A stretch of DNA of 24,666 nt from an uncultured Oscillospiraceae bacterium. GTDB taxonomy: Bacteria; Bacillota; Clostridia; Oscillospirales; Acutalibacteraceae. Shown here piece after piece: positions 7,164 through 16,626 of this stretch (position 1 is its first letter; each line of letters starts with the position of its first letter). Below the pieces are notes generated by a model. It ran no database searches and was not told the DNA's origin. It was given only the letters and a program-made list of their open reading frames with translations. The DNA lies in assembly GCA_900549055.1 (NCBI GenBank), contig URNB01000020.1, forward strand, positions 1 to 24,666, given 5' to 3'. A program made the translations under genes and the position numbers.

Positions 7164-9437
7164 ATGAAACTACCGAAAAAAATAATATCCTGCGGCGTTG
7201 CGGCGTCTCTCATAATATCGGTATTTGCGGCAAAAGGTATACCGGAGAGTAAGAGCGGCGACACACGCTTTACACTCCCCGATACAACAATGTTAGAGTC
7301 GGAAACAAACCGTCACACTATGTATGCTTCCCCGGCTAAGACCGCCGAAAAGATCGGAACGGAGGGCTATGAGCTTAAGCTGCGGAATAACCGTTTACAA
7401 ATATGGTTCAGAGAGAAAACCCACGCAATACGGGTGGAGGATCTCAAAAACGGTCATATATGGGGAACGCTTGAAAGCGACAAGCCTGAGGGTATGAACG
7501 CAAAATGGTCCGCAATGGGAAATTCCGTTTGTACCATAGACTATTTTAACGAGGCGCTTTCCGAAAGCCGCATAAGTATTTCCGACCGCTCCGCCGAAAC
7601 GGAGTACAGCTGGAATAACGATTCGGTAAACTGTAAGGTTTGGTTTCCGAATATAGAAATAGGATTTTCGTTCACACTTACATTGCTTGAAGACGGCTTT
7701 AAAATAGAACTTGATAAGGGCAGCCTTACGGAAACCGGCGACTGTAAGATAAAATCACTCTATTTTCTCCCGTTTTTGGGAAGTGTGAGAGAAAACGCAA
7801 CCGACGGTTATTTGCTTATTCCCGACGGCCCGGGGGCATTGATACGGTTCGGCAACAAGGGCGATTATGTAAGCGGGTATGACGATAAGGTGTACGGTCT
7901 TGATATGGGAATAGATACCCTGAGCAAGGCAAGCGATTTAGAGGCAAGCAGAACCAACGATTACCTGATTGATTCGGAACAAATAACAATGCCGATTTTC
8001 GGAATAGCGTATTTATCCCCTAAAAATTCATTTTTAGGAATTATAGAGGACGGATTCAACTCCGCAAATATAATCGCGTCGCCCGCGGGCTTTACAACCG
8101 ATTATTTCTGGACCACCGCGCGTTTTGATTTCAGGCAGCTTTACGCCGAATCCACAGGTACTGCCGGCAAGGGAATTTTTACTACCGAGGAAAAACCCAA
8201 GAAAATAACGCCTGCCGTGAGATATGTGCTGTTTGCGGGGGGTAACGCCGATTACTCCGGAATGGCGACGGCGTACCGTGGGATACTCAAGGAAAACGGT
8301 GAGCTTAATACCGAAAGAAAGGATTCGGATATACCGCTGCGGTTGGACGTTGTAGGCTCTGAAATAAAGAAAAATCTTTTTTTCAAGAGCACGGAGGTTT
8401 TTACTACCGCAAAACAGGCGGAGGGCTTTTTAACACGGCTTGAAAATAGCGGAATTAAGAATATTACTCTGGCGTTTGAAGGCTGGCAGCGCGGCGGAAT
8501 AAACGGTTCTAAATACGGGGCGTTGACATTTAATAAAAATGTCGGCAGCCGAAAGGATTTTCAAGCTTTGAACGAGCTTTTAAAGCAAAAGGGCGGGAGA
8601 TTTTATCTTCAAATAAATCCGATCACGGCAAATAAGGACCAAATAAACGAAAACGAAATGGGAACGGTTACTGCCTCTAACTCGGTTGCAAAGTTTGTGC
8701 GTCAGAACGATAATATAATGTATAACGAAAGCTTTCTTGTAAAGCCTTCGAAAGCGGTAAAGACGGTTGAAAAATACCGTAAGAATTACAGCGATTTTTC
8801 TTTAAGCATTGAACAGCTCGGAAGTCGGCTTTATTCTGATTTTACACGTTCTTCCGCAATGATCAGGGATGAGTCCGCAAAGGGCTTTTCGGGTCAGATA
8901 AAGGATATGGAACAATCGGTCGCATTAAGCCGCGTAAACAGTTATTTATGGAAATATACCGATGAATACTTTGATATTCCCACATCATGCAGCCAGTATC
9001 TTTTTGAGACGGATACGGTTCCGTTTTTACAAATTGTTTTAAAGGGCAGTATGGATTATTACGCGCCGTATGCCAATCAGGGCTTTTATACTACCGAGAG
9101 CATTCTGAAAATGGCTGAATACGGTTGCTATCCTTCCTTTATGGTTACTGCGTCCGATAACCATTCGCTGACGGATACACCGCTTGAAGATTATTTTTCT
9201 CTTAATTTTGAAAACTGGTATCCGCAGATCGAAAAAATATACAACCGGCTGAACGAAGTTTTAAGCATGGTAGAGGGTCAGTACATAGTCGAGCATAAGG
9301 CAATAGGTGTAGGCGTATATCGCGTAACCTACAGCGGCGGAACCGTAATATACGTAAATTACGGCTCGCAGCCCTTCACGGACGGGAAGGTTACGGTGGA
9401 GGGTCAAAGCTTCTGCGCGGGGGGAAAACGGCAGTGA
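7164..9437 (+). CDS. Secreted DUF5696-family protein
   Basis: 757 residues beginning with a signal peptide (MKLPKKIISCGVAASLIISV, cleavage probably after the AA near 23). There is no usable lipobox. The N-terminal region (about 50-230) has the family's beta-sandwich pattern: NRLQIWFREKTHAIRVEDLK, NGHIWG, then a DGYLLIPDGPGALIRFG element. A TIM-barrel-like middle contains ITLAFEGWQRGGINGSKYG and FYLQINP, and the C-terminus (ASDNHSLTDTPLEDYF... GVYRVTYSGG) also matches my memory of DUF5696. The family is uncharacterised and typically sits next to sugar permeases. It directly overlaps the first permease (GTGA), in the place where a solute-binding protein is usually encoded. It could be an extracellular glycosidase or an accessory of the importer. 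The ATG is preceded by GGTGAT at 7151. Confidence 0.8.
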   Translation: MKLPKKIISCGVAASLIISVFAAKGIPESKSGDTRFTLPDTTMLESETNRHTMYASPAKTAEKIGTEGYELKLRNNRLQIWFREKTHAIRVEDLKNGHIWGTLESDKPEGMNAKWSAMGNSVCTIDYFNEALSESRISISDRSAETEYSWNNDSVNCKVWFPNIEIGFSFTLTLLEDGFKIELDKGSLTETGDCKIKSLYFLPFLGSVRENATDGYLLIPDGPGALIRFGNKGDYVSGYDDKVYGLDMGIDTLSKASDLEASRTNDYLIDSEQITMPIFGIAYLSPKNSFLGIIEDGFNSANIIASPAGFTTDYFWTTARFDFRQLYAESTGTAGKGIFTTEEKPKKITPAVRYVLFAGGNADYSGMATAYRGILKENGELNTERKDSDIPLRLDVVGSEIKKNLFFKSTEVFTTAKQAEGFLTRLENSGIKNITLAFEGWQRGGINGSKYGALTFNKNVGSRKDFQALNELLKQKGGRFYLQINPITANKDQINENEMGTVTASNSVAKFVRQNDNIMYNESFLVKPSKAVKTVEKYRKNYSDFSLSIEQLGSRLYSDFTRSSAMIRDESAKGFSGQIKDMEQSVALSRVNSYLWKYTDEYFDIPTSCSQYLFETDTVPFLQIVLKGSMDYYAPYANQGFYTTESILKMAEYGCYPSFMVTASDNHSLTDTPLEDYFSLNFENWYPQIEKIYNRLNEVLSMVEGQYIVEHKAIGVGVYRVTYSGGTVIYVNYGSQPFTDGKVTVEGQSFCAGGKRQ

Positions 9438-10312
9438 AAAACAAGTCTAAAGGTAAAATGTTGAATATGAAAACGCGCAGCGCAATTACGGGATACGCAT
9501 ATATAGCTCCGTGGATAGCAGGTTTCCTGCTTTTTACGCTCTACCCGCCTATATTTTCGGTGCGGCTCAGCTTAAATGAAATTAAGCTTGACCCTGCGGG
9601 AATGGAAATGCTTTGGCGCGGAAACTATTATTATAATACTGCATGGAATGTTGATACAACATTCAGAATGGATCTCGGAAATACGGTTACAATGATTTTA
9701 TTTTCAACCCCCGTAATTCTTATATTTTCTTTAATAATAGCTTTGCTGCTGAACAATAAATTTCCGTTAAGAACCTTTTTCAGAGTGATTTTTTTCTTCC
9801 CGGTGGTAGTAATGAGCGGACCTGCCATAAGCGAGCTTTTAACGGCGCATTCGCTGAACTTTTCGGAGAGATCCCCCACCGTTTTTGAATTTTTAAAGCT
9901 GCTGCCCGCTTTTGCCCAAAAGCCGGTTATGTTCGTGCTTGAAAATCTTGTTTTGATATTGTGGTTTTCGGGCGTTCAAATACTTATATTCCTTGCGGGA
10001 CTTCAAAAGGTCAGCCCTGATATTTACAGCGCCGCCGAAATAGACGGCGCCGGTGCATGGGAAAAATTCTGGAAGATAACGCTGCCGTTTGTCAGCCCTA
10101 TGATTCTGCTTTGCGCGGTTTATACGGTAATTGACATTGCAAACTATGCAAATAATGCGGTAAATATTAAAATTTCGGGCAGTATTCTTTCAACATCGGG
10201 GCTTTACAGTATTTCCGCAGCTATGTCGTGGATATACTTTTTCGCCGTAATAGCAATACTTTTAGGTGTGTATCTTATTTCGCTGTTCGTAAGAGGGAGG
10301 TCAAACAGATAA
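9434..10312 (+). CDS. Carbohydrate ABC transporter permease, MalF/UgpA-like
   Basis: 292 residues, six predicted transmembrane segments (first at about 18-40, last at about 262-287). The EAA loop, SAAEIDGAGAWEKFWKITLP near residues 199-218, contacts the ATPase and identifies a binding-protein-dependent importer permease. The start is GTG 9434, overlapping the DUF5696 stop TGA by three bases. ATG at 9458 or 9467 are alternatives because the ribosome binding site (GGGGGG at 9418-9423) is only fair. It ends in a TAATG junction with the second permease. The substrate is inferred to be an oligosaccharide from the surrounding hydrolases. Confidence 0.92.
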   Translation: MKNKSKGKMLNMKTRSAITGYAYIAPWIAGFLLFTLYPPIFSVRLSLNEIKLDPAGMEMLWRGNYYYNTAWNVDTTFRMDLGNTVTMILFSTPVILIFSLIIALLLNNKFPLRTFFRVIFFFPVVVMSGPAISELLTAHSLNFSERSPTVFEFLKLLPAFAQKPVMFVLENLVLILWFSGVQILIFLAGLQKVSPDIYSAAEIDGAGAWEKFWKITLPFVSPMILLCAVYTVIDIANYANNAVNIKISGSILSTSGLYSISAAMSWIYFFAVIAILLGVYLISLFVRGRSNR

Positions 10313-11244
10313 TGTCGGTTTTGAAAAGGTCAAGCATTAAAAAATGGCTTATCGGTTCACACGAACGTAAAAGTCCCCTTTCTCTTGCGGTATATTATTC
10401 TGTATTGATAGGAATAGGCTTCATTTATGTGTACCCTATACTGTATATGCTTGTAAACAGCTTTATGTCTCCTGCGGATTTGGCTGATCCGTCGATCAGC
10501 TGGATTCCGTCCGAGCTGTTTTTCGGTAATTTTAAAAAGGCATTTGCCGCGCTTGATTTTTGGAAAAGTCTTTTAAACTCGCTTATAATGACCGTGCTGC
10601 CTATGCTCTTTCAAACTCTTGTTGCGTCTGTTGTCGGGTTTGGGCTTGCAAGATATGAGTTTCCGCTCAAAAAAATGTGGATAGCTCTTATAGTTTCAAC
10701 CTTTATTTTGCCGTCGCAGATAATGCTTGTTCCGCGGTATGCACTGTTTTACGATTACGGAATTATCAATACGGTTTTTCCGTCGTATCTGCCCGCATTG
10801 CTCGGTCAGGGCTTAAAAAGTGCCATTTTCATCTTGGTCTTCTTTATGTTTTTCAAAAGCTACCCGCTCACATATGATGAGGCGGCTGAAATTGACGGAG
10901 CGTCATCGTTAAGAATTTATGCAAGCATTGCAATGCCGATGTCGCGCTCGGCAATTGTTCTGTCAATGCTTTTTTCGGGGGTATGGTATTGGAACGAAAC
11001 TACCCAGGCAAGTATGTACTTTGCGGACGCGATTCCCACATTGCCCGTTCAGTTAAGCAATTTTACGGCGAGATACGAGGCAATTTTCGGCAAGGATGAC
11101 GCCGTAAATACAGTCTCAAGGCTTAATCAGGCAACATCTCTTGCGGGAACTTTGCTTTCAATTTTGCCTATTTTGATTTTGTATATATGCTTACAGAAGC
11201 AGTTTGTGGAAAGTATTGACAGAACCGGTATTGCCGGCGAATGA
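10312..11244 (+). CDS. Carbohydrate ABC transporter permease, MalG/UgpE-like
   Basis: 310 residues from ATG 10312, whose A is the last base of the previous stop; GAGGGAGG (10293-10300) lies upstream, which is why I prefer it over the in-frame ATG at 10228 inside the previous gene. It has six transmembrane helices and the EAA loop DEAAEIDGASSLRIYASIAMP at about 189-208. Signature stretches include the N-terminal YPILYMLVNSFMSP, typical of the MalG-side partner. It forms a heterodimer with the preceding permease. No ATPase gene is present, so a shared MsmK-type ATPase encoded elsewhere is likely. No substrate-binding protein is present either. Confidence 0.93.
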   Translation: MSVLKRSSIKKWLIGSHERKSPLSLAVYYSVLIGIGFIYVYPILYMLVNSFMSPADLADPSISWIPSELFFGNFKKAFAALDFWKSLLNSLIMTVLPMLFQTLVASVVGFGLARYEFPLKKMWIALIVSTFILPSQIMLVPRYALFYDYGIINTVFPSYLPALLGQGLKSAIFILVFFMFFKSYPLTYDEAAEIDGASSLRIYASIAMPMSRSAIVLSMLFSGVWYWNETTQASMYFADAIPTLPVQLSNFTARYEAIFGKDDAVNTVSRLNQATSLAGTLLSILPILILYICLQKQFVESIDRTGIAGE

Positions 11245-11260
11245 TATAGGGGTGACACCG

Positions 11261-13531
11261 ATGAAAACAAATCAGTTCGGCGTTGAGATAAAAGAGGTCG
11301 AATGGTATTCTGCGGAATATTTTTTAAAAGCGGAGCTTGAAGATAAAAGGGCGGTTCTTTACTGCACGGGTCAAAAGGGTGAGATAAAGCTGTTTTTAAG
11401 CTTTCCCGCAGGCGGCGGAGTAAGGCTTTGCAGTGAAAACGCGGGGTATTTTGAGCCGAATGACCTGAAAGAGATCGCGGCGACATATTCCGATGATAAA
11501 ATACGGCTTTCGGACGGCAGCGGAACTTCGGTTTATATAAATAACGGCAAAAGCGCGTTACATATTGAAATTACCGTTGAGGTATTACGAAAAAGGCTTT
11601 TAATCGAGGGTTCGCAGATAATGTTCGGATATGACGGGGAAAGTCTGTGTAAAGCGGCATACAGCAGTTTCCTTGCAGAGAATGAGGGCATATACGGCTT
11701 TGGGGAGCGTTTTAATACCCTTAACCACAGGGGCACGCAATTTTCTTTGTGGAATGCCGACTGCTGGAGCAAGGGCGTTGCGGCTTATAAAAATATGCCG
11801 ATTTTTCACAGCACCGCAGGATATATGATGTTTTTTAACTCTTTTTACAACTGCGAGGCGGATATAGGAAAAACCGATCCCGATAAAATGCTTTTGGAAT
11901 TTGAAGGCCCTAAATGGGACGCGTATTTCTTCCTTGGCACCCCGGCGGAAAATATACGTATGTATACCGAGCTTACCGGCAAGCCGATACTGCCGCCCAA
12001 ATGGGCACTGAGGTATTGGGCGGGCGGCGCTTATCAGGTGTGGGATGAAAAATCGGGTCCGGAAAATTACCTTGAAGCATTGGAGGAAACTCTGCGTAAA
12101 TATGCCGAAATGGGTATGCCGGATATTGCCGCCCTGGGCGGCGAGGGTAAGCCGATGAACAACGAGCCCGCCTATGAAATTCTTAAAAAAACGGGCACCA
12201 GAATGATCGGTTGGAATCACCCCTCGCTGCTTATAAGCGAAATGGCGGAGCTGCTCGGTACGGATGAGCTTCGGGAAATTCCGTATTTTATGAATCCCGA
12301 CGACCGCACAAAGCAGGCGGGGCGCGAGGTAATAGATTTTGCTCACCCGAACGCGGTAAAGGTAGTTTCCGCTTTTTTCAGAAAGCTTTGGGATTGGGGA
12401 CTTAAAGGCTGTATGGTCGATTACGGAGAAATACTGCCTGTTAAAAGTCTTTCATCCAATGGTATGACGGGCGATGAAATGCACAACGGCGTTTCATACT
12501 GGTATAACAAAGCTTATCATGATGCATGGTACGGCGAAATGGGTGATGATTGCATACTGTTTTCACGCAGCGGGTGCGCAGGCTGCCAAAAGTGGGTAGG
12601 AAATTTCGGCGGCGATCAGGTTTCAAGCTTTGAGGGTCTTAATCAGGCAATCAACGGTATGCTTAACCTTACCTCATGCGGCTTTTCTGTTTGGGGAACG
12701 GATATAGGCGGCTACGGCGGTCCGCCTACGCCCGAGGTGTATATAAGATGGCTTCAATTCGGCACGTTTAACCCGCTTATGCGCGCCCACGGCGCGGGGC
12801 TTGACCGCGACCCGTGGACCTACGGTGATACGGCGATTCGGGTCTTTTGCAAAATGTATTGGATACGCGAAAATTTACTTGACTGCATTTATTCATCTGC
12901 CGTGCGTGCGCACACAGAGGGTGTTCCCGCGGTGATGAATATGGCGGCGGCATTTCCCGAAGAGGGTATTATGCCGGATGTGAACGGTCAGTATATGTTC
13001 TGTGAAAGGCTGCTTGTTTGCCCCGTGCTTGAAGAGGGCACGAATAAAAAGGAAATAGTTTTTCCGAGCGGCAGCTGGTACGGTTTATTCGGCGGCGAAA
13101 GGATGTCGGGCGGCGTTACCGAAACCGTTTCGGCCGAAATTGAAGACATACCCGTATATATAAGGGCGGGCAGCGTTATTCCGATACGTCTCGGCGAAAG
13201 CGGAGAGCTTGCAGAGCCTGTATATTCGGGCAGCTGTACATCGGCGCTGCTTATAACTCCGCCCGATATTTCATCAGTGGGTGCGATTTACTCGGAAAAC
13301 ACGGCGAAAAAAGCATATTGCCTTAAAGCCGAAGAAGGCGGCTGCGAATTGCAATGGGAGCGGCAGGCTGCATACCGTAAGCTTATTTTATACGCAGACG
13401 CCCGAAAGGTTCATATAACCGTTGATGGGAAAGCTGTGGATAAAAAATATATTCGGTCCGATGTATGCGGCAGAGTAATTGCGGATATTCCCGCCGAAAG
13501 CTGGAAAACGGCGCGGATCGGTTTTATTTAA
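11261..13531 (+). CDS. Glycoside hydrolase family 31, no signal peptide
   Basis: 756 residues from ATG 11261 (AGGGGTG in front, 16 bases after the permease stop; an earlier in-frame GTG lies inside the permease gene). No signal peptide, so probably cytoplasmic, acting on imported oligosaccharides. GH31 features in order: an N-terminal beta-sandwich, GFGERFNTLNHRG, a TIM barrel with nucleophile D387 in KGCMVDYGEILP, and acid/base D452 in NFGGDQ followed by GTDIGGYGG. The 65-residue spacing between the two Asp fits the family. At the strand that usually gives an Asp for the -1 subsite, the sequence is DIAALGGEG (288-296), a change shared with the next gene. Specificity (alpha-glucose, xylose, galactose or GalNAc) cannot be decided here. 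Confidence 0.92.
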   Translation: MKTNQFGVEIKEVEWYSAEYFLKAELEDKRAVLYCTGQKGEIKLFLSFPAGGGVRLCSENAGYFEPNDLKEIAATYSDDKIRLSDGSGTSVYINNGKSALHIEITVEVLRKRLLIEGSQIMFGYDGESLCKAAYSSFLAENEGIYGFGERFNTLNHRGTQFSLWNADCWSKGVAAYKNMPIFHSTAGYMMFFNSFYNCEADIGKTDPDKMLLEFEGPKWDAYFFLGTPAENIRMYTELTGKPILPPKWALRYWAGGAYQVWDEKSGPENYLEALEETLRKYAEMGMPDIAALGGEGKPMNNEPAYEILKKTGTRMIGWNHPSLLISEMAELLGTDELREIPYFMNPDDRTKQAGREVIDFAHPNAVKVVSAFFRKLWDWGLKGCMVDYGEILPVKSLSSNGMTGDEMHNGVSYWYNKAYHDAWYGEMGDDCILFSRSGCAGCQKWVGNFGGDQVSSFEGLNQAINGMLNLTSCGFSVWGTDIGGYGGPPTPEVYIRWLQFGTFNPLMRAHGAGLDRDPWTYGDTAIRVFCKMYWIRENLLDCIYSSAVRAHTEGVPAVMNMAAAFPEEGIMPDVNGQYMFCERLLVCPVLEEGTNKKEIVFPSGSWYGLFGGERMSGGVTETVSAEIEDIPVYIRAGSVIPIRLGESGELAEPVYSGSCTSALLITPPDISSVGAIYSENTAKKAYCLKAEEGGCELQWERQAAYRKLILYADARKVHITVDGKAVDKKYIRSDVCGRVIADIPAESWKTARIGFI

Positions 13532-13546
13532 TTGGAGGAACGCATA

Positions 13547-16500
13547 ATGAAGGTAAATATATTGAAAAGGCTTGCAGCTCTTTTTTGCTCGCTTTTATTT
13601 ATTGTATTGATTCCCTTTTCCGCTTCGGCACAGGTATATCCGTCTACCGTTAAGGTGAAATGGTATTATCCCGAAAGCATTTTGAGGGTGGAAAAGAACG
13701 AGGAATCTCTTGTGCTGTATGTTTCGGTTAACGGCAGCGAGCAAAAGCTGACTTTGGTTTTCCCGTCCTTCGGCGGCTTTCGGCTTTACGGTGAGGCGGA
13801 AGGCTTTTTCACTCCCGAAAAGCTCAATAAAATCGAATACGAGGAGATATCGGATAAAGAGCTTTCGATGAAGGCTCATGACGGAACTCGGGTTTTGCTT
13901 GATACCTCCGCCGAAAAATGGAAGATTGATATTTTTAATAATATGAATAATCAGGTTGCGCGTTTTGCGGCGGATCAAATTTGGTTCGGCTACCAAAACG
14001 GCGTGCTTAAAAAGGTTAAGCTTGAGTGCGGAATAAGCGAGGGAGAGAGTCTTTACGGCTTGGGCGAGCGTTTTGAAGCCTTTAATCAGCTCGGAATTAA
14101 AACGGTGCTGTGGAATCAGGACTCATGGAGCGAGGACGGAACATCCTATAAAAATATTCCGATTTTGCACAGCTCTGTAGGATATATGCTGTTTTTCAAT
14201 TCGGCTTACAGCGCCGTTGCGGACATAGGCGTTACTGATAAGCGCAAGTATTCGCTTGATTTCAACGGTCCTAAATTTGATATGTATTTTTGGACCGGCT
14301 CTCCGCTTGAAAATATAGCGTCATATACCTCGCTTACGGGAACTCCGTTGCTTTCGCCTAAGTGGGCGTACCGTTATTGGGCGGGCGCTTCGGGGCAGAC
14401 ATGGGAATCCGACGGTACGGAAAATGTTCTGGGTAAGCTTACCGAGTCTCTGTCCGGATATAAAAAGCTCGGAATAACCGATATAGCGGCGCTTTACGGC
14501 GAGGGAGAGCTTTCCTACAATATTCAGTCCTATAATAAGCTTTTATCAACAAATACAAGAATGCTTGCATGGACTACTCCGTTCCAAAGCCGTGCCGATA
14601 TGAGCTATTGGATACCGAGTCTCAGCACGCTGTTTTCGGATTACGAGCTGCCCTGTTTCAGGGACGCGCTGAATCCTTGGACATATGCCGTTCAGCCGAG
14701 CACGGGAACAATGGATTATTCGCACCCGAACGCGCTTGCGGTTCAGCGCGAAAGGTGGAAAAAGTATCTTGACTGGGGCTTGAAAGGGCTTATGGTGGAT
14801 TACGGCGAATACATTCCGGAAAGCGTGCTTGCTTACAACGGTATGACCGGCGCGGAGTTCCATAATTTTTCAAGCTATTACTATTCTAAAGTAAATAATC
14901 AGGTATTTTCGGAAAAATACGGCGATGACTTTGTACTCTTCGCGCGTAATGCCACCCAGGGCTCTCAGGTTTGGGCAGGCAATTTCAGCGGCGACCAAAA
15001 GGGCACGTTTGACGGAATGAAACGAGCGGTAAACGCAATGCTTACGCTTACTGCGTGCGGATTTTCAAACTGGGGCTCGGATATAGGCGGCTACGGTGCA
15101 ACGGAAAACAGCGAAATATATACGCGTTGGCTGCAATTCGGTACATTCAGCCCGTATATGCGCCTGCACGGGCAGGGTGAGCAGGATCCGTGGCATTGGG
15201 GAGATATTGCGACGAACACCTTTGTTTCTCACTATTGGCTGCGTGAAAACCTGCTTAATAAGATTTACAGCAGCGCGATAAAAGCTAACAAAACAGGCTC
15301 GCCTGTTTCTAAATCAATGGCGCTTTCGTTCCCCGGCAACAGCAAGCTTTTAAACAGCGAAAGCGAGTATATGTTCTGCGATGATCTGCTTGTCTGCCCG
15401 ATTACGGATTATCTGTACCATACAAAGGTGACGCTGCCAAAAGGAAATTGGTTTGATCTGTGGACCGGCAGACTGTATAAGGGCGGCAGTGAATATGATG
15501 TTGACGCGCCCCTTGACCTTACGCCGGTATTTATAAGGAGCGGCTCGGTAATTCCCGTTACCGTTTCGGGCAAAACCCTTTCTCTTACGGATAAAATAGA
15601 GTCCGATTCGGCGGTTGAGGCGCTTGTTGTAACTGCTCCGAACGGAAAGAGACAGGAGGAGTATTGGAGCGATAAAAATACAAGGACCGTGTATACTTCT
15701 TCAGCCGACGGAAATATGTTTACCGTTTCGGCAGACCGCGCTTCAAAGGAAAAGGTTATACTGGCTTACGGTATAAACGCGAGCGAAGTAAAGGTGAACG
15801 GCAAAGCGCTTGAAAAACTTGACCATATGCCGGAATCCGATGAAAGCGGATATTATGTTGACAGCTATACAAAAACTGTCATTCGCGTGCCCGCTGCCGA
15901 TTGGAACAGTATTTCTATTACATTGGGCGGCTTGCTTTCAAAAAATTTGGCGGAGAATAAAAAAATAACGACTCATTCGTTCAGGGCGTCCGATACAAAG
16001 CCTGAAAATATTGTTGACGGTAAAAAGGATACGCAGTGGACCGTTACCAAGCTTGACGAGGCATTTTTCTCCGTTGACTTAGGAAAAAAGGAAACAATCG
16101 ACCGCGTGGAGGTCAAATGGGTGAATAATTCGGGCTACGGCAAGAATTATACCGTTTCGGTATCAAAAGACAGGGATGAGTGGCAGGAAGTGTCGGCGGT
16201 TACGGATTCCGACGGTATGGTGGATATACTGCGCTTTGACCCTGTAAACGCGCGATATGTAAAGGTTTCGGATATTACGGCAGGCGGCGGGAAAACGGTC
16301 ACTGTTTATGATTTCGGGGTGTATCGCTCGGCATATGCCGCAACCGACGGCACAGACAGCGGCGAACGGATAGATATGTCGGAAACCGACGATGACGAAA
16401 CCGTTCCGGAGACCAAAAAGAGTATTATAAGAAAAAAGCGCAAGGTGGTAAGAAAAGGCAGTCCCGATATATATTACGAATATATAGAAACGTGGGTAAT

Positions 16501-16606
16501 CGTTCTCGGAGTTGTCGGCGGTGTGCTTTTAATTGCGGGTGCGATAGCTGCAATAATACTTATAAAGAAAAAACGCGGAAAAAAGATTAAAATGGAAAAG
16601 GAATAA
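13547..16606 (+). CDS. Secreted, membrane-anchored GH31 with F5/8 type C domain
   Basis: 1019 residues from ATG 13547 with GGAGG at 13535-13539; a TTG at 13532 is less likely. Residues 1-28 form a signal peptide ending ASA. The catalytic part parallels the preceding gene: GLGERFEAFNQLG, DIAALYGEG (312-320), nucleophile D418 in KGLMVDYGEYIP, acid/base D483 in NFSGDQ, and GSDIGGYGA. Residues about 800-928 are an F5/8 type C (CBM32-like) domain (NLAENKKI... VDGKKDTQWT... VDLGKKETIDRVEVKW). A transmembrane helix spans 983-1006, followed by a basic tail, so the enzyme faces outward and is tethered to the membrane. A second basic cluster (SIIRKKRKVVRKG) sits just outside the helix. It is 15 bases downstream of its paralogue; tandem duplication followed by relocation outside the cell is likely. 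Confidence 0.92.
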   Translation: MKVNILKRLAALFCSLLFIVLIPFSASAQVYPSTVKVKWYYPESILRVEKNEESLVLYVSVNGSEQKLTLVFPSFGGFRLYGEAEGFFTPEKLNKIEYEEISDKELSMKAHDGTRVLLDTSAEKWKIDIFNNMNNQVARFAADQIWFGYQNGVLKKVKLECGISEGESLYGLGERFEAFNQLGIKTVLWNQDSWSEDGTSYKNIPILHSSVGYMLFFNSAYSAVADIGVTDKRKYSLDFNGPKFDMYFWTGSPLENIASYTSLTGTPLLSPKWAYRYWAGASGQTWESDGTENVLGKLTESLSGYKKLGITDIAALYGEGELSYNIQSYNKLLSTNTRMLAWTTPFQSRADMSYWIPSLSTLFSDYELPCFRDALNPWTYAVQPSTGTMDYSHPNALAVQRERWKKYLDWGLKGLMVDYGEYIPESVLAYNGMTGAEFHNFSSYYYSKVNNQVFSEKYGDDFVLFARNATQGSQVWAGNFSGDQKGTFDGMKRAVNAMLTLTACGFSNWGSDIGGYGATENSEIYTRWLQFGTFSPYMRLHGQGEQDPWHWGDIATNTFVSHYWLRENLLNKIYSSAIKANKTGSPVSKSMALSFPGNSKLLNSESEYMFCDDLLVCPITDYLYHTKVTLPKGNWFDLWTGRLYKGGSEYDVDAPLDLTPVFIRSGSVIPVTVSGKTLSLTDKIESDSAVEALVVTAPNGKRQEEYWSDKNTRTVYTSSADGNMFTVSADRASKEKVILAYGINASEVKVNGKALEKLDHMPESDESGYYVDSYTKTVIRVPAADWNSISITLGGLLSKNLAENKKITTHSFRASDTKPENIVDGKKDTQWTVTKLDEAFFSVDLGKKETIDRVEVKWVNNSGYGKNYTVSVSKDRDEWQEVSAVTDSDGMVDILRFDPVNARYVKVSDITAGGGKTVTVYDFGVYRSAYAATDGTDSGERIDMSETDDDETVPETKKSIIRKKRKVVRKGSPDIYYEYIETWVIVLGVVGGVLLIAGAIAAIILIKKKRGKKIKMEKE

Positions 16607-16626
16607 AACCGAGGGGAGAATGTTTT

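Noticed and set aside
7164..9437. Reading the gene before the permeases as a solute-binding lipoprotein
   Set aside because: The Cys at residue 10 is too close to the N-terminus for a lipobox, and the domains match DUF5696 rather than a binding protein.
11600..12346. 248-residue antisense open frame inside the first GH31 gene
   Set aside because: It mirrors the codon pattern of the GH31 gene, has no ribosome binding site and resembles no family; long antisense frames also occur in other genes here.
11261..13531. Assignment of GH31 as a sulfoquinovosidase because of the VDYGE and GGDQ motifs
   Set aside because: The sulfonate-binding stretch with the AQDW-type motif of YihQ is absent; the equivalent position reads GGEG.
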